A stretch of DNA of 64,000 nucleotides from Shewanella holmiensis (GCF_025370255.1 NZ_JAMTCD010000002.1:248001-312000), one strand, 5' to 3'; shown: positions 21,948 to 31,261, counted from the first letter of the stretch. Notes: a model not told the origin generated them from the letters alone. Numbers and translations: made by a program.

Positions 21948-22403
21948 TTAGATATCATCCATCCGCAATACACTGTGCACTAATCTTTTTTGTTGAGTTT
22001 GCGCAACACGAATAACATCTAATAACGCACTTTTTGCATCATTTGATGATGTCAGCTCTGCGGTTTTCTCAAGAAGCGCAATAAGGCGGTTCTCTAAATC
22101 AAGGTGTAACTCTAACAATTGCTCTTCATCCATATTCGCGGGTAAAGATGTTTCATCACAGCGCTTGAGAAAATCTTCAAACACCACATCCTGATACCAA
22201 GTATCAAGGATTTTTGCAGGTGCATCTTCAATATAGCTTTCTATGGTGTCGTAAATATGCTTCTCATGTTGTTGAAAGTACTCCAACATTAGCTTAACGC
22301 GAGACGAGTCAGCATTTCGATGTAATCGTTTGTACAACTTACTCATACCCAAACGACAATTGGCAATATACTCTAGTAATTCACTTAATTGCTGAATACG
22401 CAT
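21948..22403 (-). CDS. Conserved helical protein of unknown function
   Basis: I do not recognise a named family. The 151-residue product is predicted to be almost all alpha-helical, soluble and acidic, with no signal peptide or membrane segment. A segment with YFQQHEKHIYDTIESYIED near 42-60 and regularly spaced Glu and His residues could fit a four-helix bundle, possibly ferritin- or hemerythrin-like, but no full metal motif can be pointed to. It has its own terminator and lies upstream of tsaE on the same strand. Coding quality is good, so the gene is probably real. Confidence 0.7.
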   Translation of the reverse strand: MRIQQLSELLEYIANCRLGMSKLYKRLHRNADSSRVKLMLEYFQQHEKHIYDTIESYIEDAPAKILDTWYQDVVFEDFLKRCDETSLPANMDEEQLLELHLDLENRLIALLEKTAELTSSNDAKSALLDVIRVAQTQQKRLVHSVLRMDDI

Positions 22404-22738
22404 ATCTTACTACCTCACTTTACAGCCTGATATTCTCAGGTAACCTTGTTAATTTCATTATTAGAAATTTTTGTTAACTATTATTTGAACAAGGTCATAT
22501 TTTTTGATTATGGCAGAGAGATATATTAGGGATAGATGAAGAAATGGGTTGTAGATCACTTATCTGTATTCATTCGGGTTTTAAGCATATAAACATTCAC
22601 TACTAAAAACTGAAATCAGATGAGATAGATTGAATGTTGCCAAATCATAAACTTAAGACATTGGGGTTAGTTCAACCGTCTAAAAACCATATTATCAAGG
22701 TTCAAACCAACAAGGATAGCAAACAACAGGGAGGATTT
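22404..22738. other. 335-bp region without recognised gene
   Basis: AT-rich DNA between the hypothetical gene and the decayed tRNA copies. It contains the promoter region of the 21948 gene; I see no gene, terminator or repeat of note. Confidence 0.5.
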
Positions 22739-22832
22739 TGGAGCGGCCTGATCAAATAAAATGTGGTTCAAACCGATGACCAATACCTTGAAAAGAAAAG
22801 TATCGACATTTTTTAACAGACACAATTGAGCA
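22739..22832 (-). pseudogene. Strongly decayed tRNA-Gly copy (older)
   Basis: On the plus-strand view it starts TGGAGCGGCC and keeps the T-arm-like GGTTCAAACCGATGACC and ATACCTTG, all recognisable from the intact tRNA-Gly copies downstream, but has insertions and substitutions everywhere else, including the acceptor stem. It cannot fold into a full cloverleaf. The boundary at the 5' side is approximate. Confidence 0.65.
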
Positions 22833-22933
22833 ATCGTTTGAACAACGATTTATTGAATTTAGATTTAAGATTATTAAATTTAGGAGAATTGGGATTAGGG
22901 TAATTGGAATGACGATTAAAACAGAGGAAAGCT

Positions 22934-23020
22934 TGGAGCGACATATCGCATTCGAATCGATGACCTATACCTTGGCAAAAAAAGCGTATCAACTCTTTCA
23001 ATTAACTCAACTGAGCTAAT
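22934..23020 (-). pseudogene. Decayed tRNA-Gly copy with insertions
   Basis: It keeps the 3' CCA, most of the acceptor and T-arm (GAGCGACATATCG, TTCGAATCGATGACC), the anticodon 5' part (CTTGGCAA) and the D-arm (AACTGAGCTAAT), but about 11 extra bases interrupt the D-arm/anticodon region and the 5' acceptor strand is lost. A 62-codon open frame across this segment is only a tRNA shadow. Confidence 0.75.
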
Positions 23021-23035
23021 TTATTATCAATTTGA

Positions 23036-23058
23036 ATTTGGATTTGGATTTGGATTTG
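23036..23058. repeat. Hexanucleotide repeat (ATTTGG)
   Basis: Nearly four direct copies of ATTTGG lie just downstream (minus strand) of the last intact tRNA-Gly. Probably simple slippage DNA without function. Confidence 0.6.
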
Positions 23059-23068
23059 AATAGAGATT

Positions 23069-23144
23069 TGGAGCGACATATCGGGTTCGAACCGATGACC
23101 TATACCTTGGCAAGGTATCGCTCTACCAACTGAGCTAATGTCGC
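23069..23144 (-). tRNA. tRNA-Gly (anticodon GCC), copy 3 in transcription order
   Basis: A 76-base cloverleaf starting GCGACATTAGCTCAG, with anticodon loop TTGCCAA (GCC), T-arm GGTTCGAAC and encoded CCA end. The seven acceptor pairs are intact. Identical to the other two intact copies. Confidence 0.97.
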
Positions 23145-23213
23145 ATATTGTTGCTTAACTAGTATCAATCTAAAAGGTATCGTCTTTCTACCGTCCAACT
23201 GAGCTAATGTCGC
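23145..23213 (-). repeat. 69-bp unit with 5'-half tRNA-Gly remnant, unit C
   Basis: On the minus strand it starts with the exact tRNA-Gly 5' sequence through the D-loop (GCGACATTAGCTCAGTTGG), then has small insertions, keeps CGATACCTT and continues into non-tRNA sequence ending in ACAATAT directly before the next intact tRNA. Anticodon loop and T-arm are missing. Confidence 0.85.
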
Positions 23214-23232
23214 ATATCTTGGCAATGAGATT

Positions 23233-23308
23233 TGGAGCGACATATCGGGTTCGAACCGATGACCTATACCTTGGCAAGGTATCGCTCTACCAACTGAGCT
23301 AATGTCGC
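23233..23308 (-). tRNA. tRNA-Gly (anticodon GCC), copy 2 in transcription order
   Basis: Identical 76-base gene with anticodon GCC and encoded CCA. Flanked upstream by two tandem 69-bp remnant units and downstream by one. Confidence 0.97.
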
Positions 23309-23377
23309 ATATTGTTGCTTAACTAGTATCAATCTAAAAGGTATCGTCTTTCTACCTTCCAACTGAGCTAATGTCGC
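23309..23377 (-). repeat. 69-bp unit with 5'-half tRNA-Gly remnant, unit B
   Basis: Differs from unit C by a single base in the plus-strand CTACCTTCC/CTACCGTCC segment. It directly abuts unit A, forming a perfect head-to-tail pair. Confidence 0.85.
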
Positions 23378-23446
23378 ATATTGTTGCTTAACTAGTATCA
23401 ATCTAAAAGGTATCGTCTTTTTACCTTCCAACTGAGCTAATGTCGC
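23378..23446 (-). repeat. 69-bp unit with 5'-half tRNA-Gly remnant, unit A
   Basis: Same length as units B and C with one further substitution (TTTTTACC for TTTCTACC on the plus strand). It follows intact tRNA copy 1 after 19 bases. Confidence 0.85.
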
Positions 23447-23465
23447 AAATCTTAGCATTGAAATT

Positions 23466-23541
23466 TGGAGCGACATATCGGGTTCGAACCGATGACCTAT
23501 ACCTTGGCAAGGTATCGCTCTACCAACTGAGCTAATGTCGC
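23466..23541 (-). tRNA. tRNA-Gly (anticodon GCC), copy 1 in transcription order
   Basis: First intact tRNA of the array, 76 bases, anticodon GCC, CCA encoded, 60-odd bases after a strong promoter. A 95-codon open frame that covers this array is a tRNA shadow and not a gene. Confidence 0.97.
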
Positions 23542-23609
23542 AAACTTTCAAATTTCTGTTCTACTTTCTATGGTTCAGAGTTTGGCGCTCTGTAGAAAGT
23601 TGAGGCCGC

Positions 23610-23637
23610 ATTATAGGTAATATTTACTATGCTGCAA
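23610..23637 (-). promoter_or_regulatory. Promoter of the tRNA-Gly array
   Basis: On the minus strand TTGCAG (23632-23637), a 16-base spacer and a perfect TATAAT (23610-23615) are followed by GCGGCC, a GC-rich discriminator typical of stringently controlled stable-RNA promoters. It lies about 68 bases before the first tRNA and next to the orn stop. Confidence 0.75.
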
Positions 23638-23677
23638 CCCCTTTTTTCACTCTTTTTACAAAAACTGAATCGTTTGC

Positions 23678-24223
23678 TTAAATTTTAAATACCTGGCTAC
23701 GATAAAACTGCAATTCTGCAATCGATTCTTTGATGTCTTCTAACGCCTGATGAGTATTCTTCTTTGTAAAGCCATCCATAGTTGCAGGGCTCCAGCGGCG
23801 AACTAACTCTTTAATGGTACTTACATCAACATTGCGATAATGGAAATAATCTTCCAGTTCAAGCATGTACTTATTCAAAAAGCGACGATCTTGACCAATG
23901 CTATTACCGCACATTGGTGAAGCTCCCTTAGGAACATATTGAGATAAAAATGCAATGGTCTGCTCTATCGCATCTTGTTCAGAAACCTGACTAGCCTTGA
24001 CGCGATCAATTAAACCTGACTCACCATGATGCTTTTGATTCCAGTCATCCATCCCCGCTAAAACAGCATCGGTTTGATGAATCGCTAAAACAGGTCCTTG
24101 AGCAATAATATTTAAATCTTGATCTGTCACTAAGGTAGCAATCTCAATAATTCTATCCACTTCAGGTTCAAGCCCCGTCATTTCAAGATCAACCCATATC
24201 AAATTTTTCGCATCAGCCGCCAT
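23678..24223 (-). CDS. orn: Oligoribonuclease
   Basis: A 181-residue DEDDh 3'-5' exonuclease that degrades RNA dinucleotides and the c-di-GMP breakdown product pGpG to mononucleotides. The acidic residues are in [11 protein letters not shown] (Asp and Glu near 11-13), SIGQDRRFL and the C-terminal [11 protein letters not shown]. Full length. Divergent from rsgA, an arrangement common in gammaproteobacteria. Its link to c-di-GMP turnover is of interest given the riboswitch at the right edge, but the genes are not near each other. Confidence 0.96.
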   Translation of the reverse strand: MAADAKNLIWVDLEMTGLEPEVDRIIEIATLVTDQDLNIIAQGPVLAIHQTDAVLAGMDDWNQKHHGESGLIDRVKASQVSEQDAIEQTIAFLSQYVPKGASPMCGNSIGQDRRFLNKYMLELEDYFHYRNVDVSTIKELVRRWSPATMDGFTKKNTHQALEDIKESIAELQFYRSQVFKI

Positions 24224-24334
24224 TTGTTCGCCTTATTCTATCTATCGCCCTAAATTCAGGCTTTTTTATTTCATTGGGTGTATCATAATCCTTTTAAGAC
24301 ACAAAAAAATACCTTTATTGATGAAGATCTGCCT

Positions 24335-25399
24335 GTGAGTAAAAAGAAACCCCTAAGCCAAGGCCAATTAAGGCGCATGCGTGCCAATCAATCAAAACGA
24401 TTAAAACGCTCCGATTCCGCCAGCGATAATGCTGACCTTCAAGATCATTTGCTCACACCAGAACAAGCTGGTGTGGTGATATCTCGTTTTGGACAACATG
24501 CGGACATTGAAACCCAAGATGGCACTATTACCCGTTGTAATATTCGCCGCGCCGTCACCAGCTTGGTTACTGGAGACAATGTTATCGTCCGTTTAGCGAC
24601 TGAAGTACAATCAGGCTCCAATATTGGCGGGATTGTAGAGGCGGTACATCCTCGAAAATCGTCTCTAACACGCCCAGACCTCTATGATGGCGTTAAAATT
24701 ATTGCCGCCAACATTGACCAAATTCTAATTGTGTCATCGGTTTTACCTAGCTTCACAACTCAAATTATCGACAGATACCTAGTTGCCTGTGAAGATACCG
24801 ATATCGCACCTGTTATAGTACTAAACAAAATTGATTTATTGACCGATGAGAATCGTCCTGAAATTGAGCAGGCACTTAATCGTTATCGTGAAATTGGTTA
24901 TCAAGTTTATCAACTCAGTAGCCATACGGGTGAAGGGATTGACGATCTAAAAGCATTATTGAAAGATAAAGTCAGTGTATTTGCAGGTCAATCTGGTGTC
25001 GGTAAATCATCGGTGATCAATGCATTAATGCCTGAAGCTGATTTATTAATTGGCGATGTATCTGATAATTCAGGTTTAGGCCAACATACGACTACCACAG
25101 CTAAATTATTACATTTTGCCAGTGGCGGGGATTTAATTGATTCTCCGGGAGTACGTGAGTTTGCCCTATGGCATTTAGATGCACAAAGAGTCGGTTGGTG
25201 CTTTATCGAGTTTAGAGACTTTTTAGGCACCTGCAAATTCAGAGACTGTAAACATGGGGATGACCCTGGTTGCGCGCTGCAAGAAGCGTTAAAAGAAGGC
25301 AAAATAGCCCAAGATAGGTTTTATAATTACAGCCGTATTATTGCCAGTCTTGACGAGCAACGCCATGCTCGACATTTTCGAGCCATCGATGATATCTAA
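24335..25399 (+). CDS. rsgA: Ribosome small subunit-dependent GTPase RsgA
   Basis: A circularly permuted GTPase that helps late 30S maturation. An OB-fold (about 45-115) precedes the permuted G domain (NKID, then AGQSGVGKSS, then DSPGVREF) and a C-terminal zinc segment (CKFRDCKHGDDPGC). I start it at GTG 24335 (VSKKKPLSQGQLRRMRANQ), preceded by GAAGA, because this matches the usual family beginning and 354-residue length; an upstream in-frame ATG at 24278 would add 19 atypical residues and intrude on the orn promoter. Confidence 0.93.
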   Translation: MSKKKPLSQGQLRRMRANQSKRLKRSDSASDNADLQDHLLTPEQAGVVISRFGQHADIETQDGTITRCNIRRAVTSLVTGDNVIVRLATEVQSGSNIGGIVEAVHPRKSSLTRPDLYDGVKIIAANIDQILIVSSVLPSFTTQIIDRYLVACEDTDIAPVIVLNKIDLLTDENRPEIEQALNRYREIGYQVYQLSSHTGEGIDDLKALLKDKVSVFAGQSGVGKSSVINALMPEADLLIGDVSDNSGLGQHTTTTAKLLHFASGGDLIDSPGVREFALWHLDAQRVGWCFIEFRDFLGTCKFRDCKHGDDPGCALQEALKEGKIAQDRFYNYSRIIASLDEQRHARHFRAIDDI

Positions 25400-25492
25400 A
25401 TGAATCATGTGACTCATTGCTTAATAAATATAATAAAATAATCCAACAACCAATATTTTGGTAAAACGACATAAAAAAGTAAGGGAATTCAA

Positions 25493-26359
25493 TTGGACTC
25501 ATTAAAAATTGCGTTGCAATACATTATGCCAAAACACTTTTTATCACGCTTAGTAGGTAAATTTGCAGCTGCTGAAGCCGGTGTATTAACCACTGCATTT
25601 ATTAAATGGTTTATCAAACAATACAAAATTGATATGTCTGAAGCCGCTAAAAGTGAGCCAGAAGCCTACAATACATTTAATGCTTTTTTCACCCGTGAAT
25701 TAAAGCAAGGTTTACGTCCAATAAACCAGCAAGCAAGCATCATGGCACACCCCGTTGATGGTGCTGTCAGTCAATGTGGTCCTATTGAAGCTGGCAATAT
25801 TTTTCAGGCTAAAGGACATAGCTACACGTCACAAGCCTTGCTAGGTGGTGATAAAGCTGATGCTGAACGTTTTGATGGTGGCGACTTTGCCACAATTTAT
25901 CTTGCACCTAAAGATTACCATCGGATTCATATGCCGATAAAAGGCACCCTATCTAAAATGACCTATGTACCGGGTGATTTATTTTCCGTTAACCCACTAA
26001 CAGCACAAAATGTACCAGGATTATTTGCTCGTAATGAACGTGTTGTGGCCATTTTTGAAACAGAAATAGGCCCATTAGCCATGGTGCTAGTTGGCGCAAC
26101 TATCGTGGCCAGTATTGAAACGGTATGGGCGGGAACGGTAACGCCACCTGGTGGCAAGCAAGTATTTAGCTGGGATTACCCAACAACAGGACCGGAAGCA
26201 TTAACATTAGACAAAGGCGCTGAAATGGGGCGTTTTAAGTTAGGCAGTACGGTTGTTATGCTGTTTGCTCAAGATGCAATTGACACCTTTGCTGATGGTG
26301 TTGAACCAGGCGAGACCACGCGTATGGGTCAAGCTTTTGCAAACATTAACCTTAAATAA
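25493..26359 (+). CDS. psd: Phosphatidylserine decarboxylase proenzyme
   Basis: A 288-residue proenzyme that makes phosphatidylethanolamine at the inner membrane. The self-cleavage motif LGST (Leu250-Gly251-Ser252-Thr253) yields the pyruvoyl group at Ser252; Asp90 in HPVDG and His143/His146 in YHRIHMP are the catalytic partners. LGST replaces LGSS, as in many gammaproteobacteria. The start is TTG 25493, preceded by AAGGGAATT as ribosome site. It lies in the frequent rsgA-psd-mechanosensitive channel neighbourhood. Confidence 0.95.
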   Translation: MDSLKIALQYIMPKHFLSRLVGKFAAAEAGVLTTAFIKWFIKQYKIDMSEAAKSEPEAYNTFNAFFTRELKQGLRPINQQASIMAHPVDGAVSQCGPIEAGNIFQAKGHSYTSQALLGGDKADAERFDGGDFATIYLAPKDYHRIHMPIKGTLSKMTYVPGDLFSVNPLTAQNVPGLFARNERVVAIFETEIGPLAMVLVGATIVASIETVWAGTVTPPGGKQVFSWDYPTTGPEALTLDKGAEMGRFKLGSTVVMLFAQDAIDTFADGVEPGETTRMGQAFANINLK

Positions 26360-26370
26360 CCAGTGTTAAT

Positions 26371-27243
26371 GTGACAACTGTTAACCCTCGCTCAGGTCTT
26401 ATTGAAGTCCATTTAGCCGTACTACTGTTTGGTGGTACGGCGTTATTCTCTAAGCTTATTCCGCTAAGTGCACTTAATATTACTTTTTTGCGCTGTGCGG
26501 TTGCGGCGTTAGTGCTGGCATTATTAGTCAAAGCCAGTAAACAAACTCTAACGCTAAGACATAAAAATGATTACTTCATTGCCATCTTGCTTGGCGTATT
26601 AGTTAGCTGCCACTGGGTCACCTACTTTGCCGCAATGCAACTGTCCTCTGTTGCAATAGGGATGATCGCTTTTTTTACTTATCCTGTGATGACAGTCTTA
26701 ATTGAACCCTTCATAAACCGAACCCAATTAAAAGTGGTTGATGTTTTATCAGGTATGGCTGTATTGGTTGGTGTGATACTGCTAATCCCCGAGCCCAACC
26801 TCGACAACGATATTACCTTAGGTATTATCATTGGCGTCATATCGGCAATGTTATTTACCGCACGTAATTTGCTGCATAAACGCTACTTCACCGGTTATAG
26901 CGGCCCTCACGCCATGTTTTATCAAACCTTGGTTGCCGTCGTATTTTTAAGCCCCTGGCAAGATGTGACCTTGGCAGACTTAAATCAGCAAACGGTGGGA
27001 TTAATTATTTTATTAGGGGTTGTGTTTACTGCAGCGCCACATGCATTATTCACTACAGCATTACGCTATTTAAGTGCTAAAACAGTAGGATTAGTGTCAT
27101 GCTTACAACCTTTTTATGGTGCTATGTTGGCCTTAATTATTCTTGATGAGCAATTGAGTACTAGAACTTTATTTGGCGGTGCCATTATCGTCGCCACAGC
27201 CTTATTTGAAACACAACAAAGTCATCAAAAAAATAAGCGCTAA
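26371..27243 (+). CDS. DMT-superfamily (EamA) permease
   Basis: A 290-residue membrane protein with about ten hydrophobic helices, formed by two EamA repeats (about 10-140 and 150-285). The segments LIEVHLAVLLFGGTALFSKL and LRYLSAKTVGLVSCLQPF are typical of drug/metabolite transporter proteins. It starts from GTG 26371, 11 bases after the psd stop, so it is probably co-transcribed. The substrate cannot be told from sequence. Confidence 0.85.
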   Translation: MTTVNPRSGLIEVHLAVLLFGGTALFSKLIPLSALNITFLRCAVAALVLALLVKASKQTLTLRHKNDYFIAILLGVLVSCHWVTYFAAMQLSSVAIGMIAFFTYPVMTVLIEPFINRTQLKVVDVLSGMAVLVGVILLIPEPNLDNDITLGIIIGVISAMLFTARNLLHKRYFTGYSGPHAMFYQTLVAVVFLSPWQDVTLADLNQQTVGLIILLGVVFTAAPHALFTTALRYLSAKTVGLVSCLQPFYGAMLALIILDEQLSTRTLFGGAIIVATALFETQQSHQKNKR

Positions 27244-27291
27244 CAATAGTTCTTTGCTACTATCCCCATGTCTTTCTTAGAGCTTATTATT

Positions 27292-30200
27292 ATGTTACGT
27301 CTGACTAAAACATTGCTCATCTTCATTTTAACCCTCGGCTTTACCTCGTTAAGCTGGGCGAATTCTCCGTTGCAATTAAATAAACCTTTTGGCTTGAACC
27401 AAGCTAATAGCCAGCCTGCTGCGTTAGATATCAATACGCAGATAGCAACACTCAAGGACCTCATCAGTCAATCTTCGGCAGAAGAGCAGCATTTTTTAAA
27501 AATGGATAAAAACAGTGCTAGTAAAAAAAGAGCACTCGAAAGACAGGTTAACGCCCCTAATATTGCTCCTAAATTAAAAACAGACACCAGTATTACAGAG
27601 CAGACATCAACCGCATATCAAACGTTATCGGCCTTAAAACAAACCGATACAGACTTAAATGAACAACTCAACGCCTTAATTGCTCGCCAACGGTTGCTCC
27701 CTAATTTGCTGACTCAAATTGAAGCAGCAATCAGCCAACAGAATAAAACTCTAGCCCCTCCTCTGGAGACACCTGTCGGCGAGCGCTATGAGCTTCAAAC
27801 CCGTTTATTGCTTCAACAAAAGGCCAGTTTAGCAGCTGAATTAGATACCAGTCCAAAGCAAGCAGAAATTATCCGCTTACGTCAGCAACTGAATCGTTTG
27901 CAGCTTAACCAACAAGAAGGGCTCATTGAGCTAATAAACCATCACAACATTGAAAATCGTCAACAAAAAACGGCTTCTACTCTAGCGGTTAACTTGATTG
28001 AGCAGCAGCAATTTTCAGACCCACTGTCTCAGCAAATTCACTCATACAATCAAGAGCTCGGCGAACGTTTAATATCGTTGAACAGTAAAATATCAAACTC
28101 GATTGATTTACAAGAACAAACGGAAAAACGCTATCAAAGGTTGGCACTGCAATTAACCAATGTTCAGGAGCAACTGACGTGGGTAAAAAGTAATGCGACT
28201 TTTGGTGAGCGATTTCTAGAAATATTACATTCATTACCTAAACCTCCTAATCAGGAACTATTACAAAGTGATATCACAGATAGTCGCTTTGAGCGTTACC
28301 AATTAGAGCAACAGCAATCAGCTAATGCACAACAACTCAGCGCTGCAAATATGCTGAGTGAAGAACAAATAGCCGTACTGCGATCACAACAAACGTTAAT
28401 AGACCAATTAATTGAAAGCTATGATCATTACTTATCAGAGCTGGCGAAACTGAACATCAGTTATGACCAATATATTGTTTTGCATGAGACCCTCAAAAAC
28501 ACCCTAAATGAACAATTATTCTGGGTACCCAATGCCGCACCTATCAACACCTTATGGCTTAAGGATTTAACACAAAGTGGCTTGTGGTTATTTCAAGATG
28601 CGCAATGGCAGCAGTTAATCGATTCTTTGCACAATTATGACTATCCATGGGCATGGTGGATTATCATTGTCATCCTGTGTTTTATGGCACAAGATTTATT
28701 AACCCCCCATTTTAATCAAGTCATGCATCGATATAGTGAATATGTCGGTAATGTGACCCAGGATAAATTTAAATACACTGTAAAAGCCTTAGTTTTTACA
28801 CTTATTTATTCCATATTTAAACCGCTTCCCATCTTACTGGCGGGGATCATTTTATTTGATTCATCGAATAACTTTACCCATGCCATCGGTGCTGGTGTGT
28901 TATCTATCGGTGTGGTTTACCTCATTTATCAATTTGCGTTTATATTGTCTCAAGATAAAGGCATCTTAATTAGCCACTTTGGCAGCCCCAAAGATCTCAT
29001 CCAAGACTCCCATAACAAACTCCAAACCTTGATGATTTTCTCATTGCCGGTTATTGGTATTTTGGGATTTACAGAAGCGATTGATAATACGACGTTTAGA
29101 AATAGCATTGGCCGCGGAGCCTTCATTTTTTTCTGTTACATATTATGGTTAATGTATAAGTTTTTACTGGGTACTATTCAACAATATCGCAGTGATAAAC
29201 TCGATAACCTCAACATGAAAATGTTCCAAAAAATCATGTGGACTATATTGCTTTCAGCGCCAATCATCAGCGCCGTGCTCTCGGTGATAGGGTATTACTA
29301 CACCGCGTTCCAAATGCTGATCCAATTACAAATATCGCTTCTTTTTGGTTTCGGTTTTTTATTGGTGTATCAACTAATTAAAAGATGGATGCTCATTGAA
29401 CGCCGCCTGATCGCATTTGATCGAGCAAAAGCCAAAAGAGCAGAGCGTATTGCCCTAAGAGAAAGAGAAGGTGCTAACGATATTGAATCTCTCGATAATT
29501 TTGAAGAGCCAGTAGTCGACTTAGAAACCATATCCAGTCAATCACTCGATTTGGTAAGATCACTGCTTATTTTGGCCTTTTTTGCCACCACTTTAGCCTG
29601 GTTATCACAAACCCATACCGCGTTACTGCCATTTTTAGATGGCATTACCTTATGGACCACCACAACCAATTTAAATGGTATTGAACAACTTTTACCTATT
29701 ACCTTAAAGTCACTGTGTATCAGCGGTATTATCATCGGTTTATCGGTAATGATATCCAGAAACCTCCCCGGTTTATTAGAGCTTACCTTGTTACAGCGTC
29801 TGGATTTATCGACTGGAACTGGATTTGCGATTACCACCGTCAGCAGCTATTTGGTGCTGTTTATTGGTACGTTAGCAAGTTTTGGCTCCTTAGGTATGGA
29901 GTGGTCAAAACTGCAATGGCTAGTCGCCGCACTTTCAGTTGGTTTAGGTTTTGGCTTGCAAGAAATTTTCGCCAATTTTATCTCAGGTTTAATCATCTTA
30001 TTCGAAAAGCCGATTCGAATTGGTGATACCGTCACTATTCGTGATTTAAGCGGCACGGTAAGTAAAATTAAAATCCGAGCAACGACAATTGTTGATTGGG
30101 ATAGAAAAGAAATTATTGTCCCCAACAAAGCCTTTATTACTGAACAATTAGTTAATTGGTCATTGTCTGACCCCATTACGCGCGTCATTGTCACCGTTAA

Positions 30201-30507
30201 CGTAGCCAGAGATTCAGACCCCAATAAAGTTGAAATGCTATTACGTCAGGTGGTGAGTGAATGTGAATTTGCATTAAAAATACCAGAACCTGATGTTTGG
30301 TTTGCTGGTTTTGGCAGTCACACGTTAAACTTTGAAGTGCGCACCTATGCAAAAGATATGGATGCACGCTGGCCACTTCGTCATTCATTGCATAAACAAG
30401 TAGTGCAAAAGCTCAAAGACAATCATGTGGAATTAGCTTATCCACAAATGGATTTACATATTAATCAGAAACCGTCTGAAAATAAGTCAGTCTTTACAAA
30501 ACCATAA
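27292..30507 (+). CDS. Large mechanosensitive channel, MscK type
   Basis: About 1071 residues. A signal peptide (MLRLTKTLLIFILTLGFTS) leads to a long coiled-coil, Gln-rich periplasmic domain (about 25-450, MscS-porin type), several membrane helices (about 470-850) and a C-terminal MscS core. The pore helix and beta domain (GLGFGLQEIFANFISG, then IRIGDTVTI) lie near 880-925. It releases solutes during osmotic downshock. An ATG eight codons upstream (27268) is possible but would place residues before a clean signal peptide. In E. coli an MscS-family gene also follows psd. Confidence 0.9.
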   Translation: MLRLTKTLLIFILTLGFTSLSWANSPLQLNKPFGLNQANSQPAALDINTQIATLKDLISQSSAEEQHFLKMDKNSASKKRALERQVNAPNIAPKLKTDTSITEQTSTAYQTLSALKQTDTDLNEQLNALIARQRLLPNLLTQIEAAISQQNKTLAPPLETPVGERYELQTRLLLQQKASLAAELDTSPKQAEIIRLRQQLNRLQLNQQEGLIELINHHNIENRQQKTASTLAVNLIEQQQFSDPLSQQIHSYNQELGERLISLNSKISNSIDLQEQTEKRYQRLALQLTNVQEQLTWVKSNATFGERFLEILHSLPKPPNQELLQSDITDSRFERYQLEQQQSANAQQLSAANMLSEEQIAVLRSQQTLIDQLIESYDHYLSELAKLNISYDQYIVLHETLKNTLNEQLFWVPNAAPINTLWLKDLTQSGLWLFQDAQWQQLIDSLHNYDYPWAWWIIIVILCFMAQDLLTPHFNQVMHRYSEYVGNVTQDKFKYTVKALVFTLIYSIFKPLPILLAGIILFDSSNNFTHAIGAGVLSIGVVYLIYQFAFILSQDKGILISHFGSPKDLIQDSHNKLQTLMIFSLPVIGILGFTEAIDNTTFRNSIGRGAFIFFCYILWLMYKFLLGTIQQYRSDKLDNLNMKMFQKIMWTILLSAPIISAVLSVIGYYYTAFQMLIQLQISLLFGFGFLLVYQLIKRWMLIERRLIAFDRAKAKRAERIALREREGANDIESLDNFEEPVVDLETISSQSLDLVRSLLILAFFATTLAWLSQTHTALLPFLDGITLWTTTTNLNGIEQLLPITLKSLCISGIIIGLSVMISRNLPGLLELTLLQRLDLSTGTGFAITTVSSYLVLFIGTLASFGSLGMEWSKLQWLVAALSVGLGFGLQEIFANFISGLIILFEKPIRIGDTVTIRDLSGTVSKIKIRATTIVDWDRKEIIVPNKAFITEQLVNWSLSDPITRVIVTVNVARDSDPNKVEMLLRQVVSECEFALKIPEPDVWFAGFGSHTLNFEVRTYAKDMDARWPLRHSLHKQVVQKLKDNHVELAYPQMDLHINQKPSENKSVFTKP

Positions 30508-30529
30508 TCAATAACACTGAGGCTAACCT

Positions 30530-31261
30530 ATGTTGATATTTGCCCATCGAGGCGCAAGTGGTTATCAAACTGAAAACACATTAGCCTCCATGCAAGCTGC
30601 ATTAGACCTTGGCGTCGAGGCGGTGGAACTTGATGTCCACAATGTGGAAGGGCAATTGATTGTATTTCATGACCGCCGTCTTGAAAGCAAATCGACGGGT
30701 AACGGCTTAATCAAACAAAAAACGCTTGCTGAATTACAACACATCAACATAAAAGGACACCCGATCCCGACGTTGTGGCAGGTGTTGAGCTTGATAAACG
30801 GTCAATGTATCGTCAACATAGAACTAAAAGGCGATAACACCGTCGCGCCTATGTTAGCCATGTATGATGATGTTATTAGTCAGCTAAACTTTACCCCTGA
30901 TCAGTTGCTTTTTAGCTCTTTTAATCATCCCTATCTAGCCCAACTTAAACAGGCTAAGCCTCACGCCTATGTCGCCCCATTACTGGGCGGCATCCCCCTT
31001 GATTTAGCAAAGTCGGTCAGCGATTTAAAAGCATATTCATTGCATATCGATTTGGGGTTTATCAGTCAGGCACTGATTGATGACGCCCACCAGCGTGGCG
31101 CTAAAGTGTACGTGTATACGGTAGATAATCCTGATGACATTCGCGCATTACAAGCGATAGGCGTTGATGGGGTGTTTAGTAATTATCCCGATAGAGCCAA
31201 AGCGGCGATAACAACCAATGAAAACCAATATCACGGCTGGTTTGAGTCAGGGGTAAACTAA
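30530..31261 (+). CDS. Glycerophosphodiester phosphodiesterase
   Basis: A 243-residue GDPD-fold enzyme that splits glycerophosphodiesters to glycerol-3-phosphate and an alcohol. All motifs of the family are present: HRGASG near 5-10, ENT near 16, ELDVH near 37-41, FHDRRLE near 49-55 and NIELKG near 97-102. No signal peptide, so it is cytoplasmic, as UgpQ is. It starts 22 bases after the channel gene. Confidence 0.9.
   Translation: MLIFAHRGASGYQTENTLASMQAALDLGVEAVELDVHNVEGQLIVFHDRRLESKSTGNGLIKQKTLAELQHINIKGHPIPTLWQVLSLINGQCIVNIELKGDNTVAPMLAMYDDVISQLNFTPDQLLFSSFNHPYLAQLKQAKPHAYVAPLLGGIPLDLAKSVSDLKAYSLHIDLGFISQALIDDAHQRGAKVYVYTVDNPDDIRALQAIGVDGVFSNYPDRAKAAITTNENQYHGWFESGVN

Noticed and set aside
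22813..23001. 62-codon minus-strand frame
   Set aside because: It overlaps a decayed tRNA-Gly copy, and the peptide CQGIGHRFE is the usual tRNA-Gly shadow.
23145..23446. Regular 69-bp repeats suggesting a CRISPR-like array
   Set aside because: The repeats are tRNA-derived, partly without spacers, interrupted by intact tRNAs, and no cas genes are present.
23264..23551. 95-codon minus-strand frame with repeated AQLEGRKTIPFRLI segments, looking like a repeat protein
   Set aside because: It runs across two intact tRNA-Gly genes and two 69-bp tRNA-derived units on the same strand; the repeated peptides are translations of these RNAs.
24278..24334. Upstream ATG start for rsgA
   Set aside because: The 19 added residues do not resemble the family start, while GTG 24335 gives the usual N-terminus and has a ribosome site.
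29847..30224. 125-codon minus-strand frame inside the MscK-like gene
   Set aside because: The plus-strand frame encodes the conserved pore domain here; the antisense peptide has no support.
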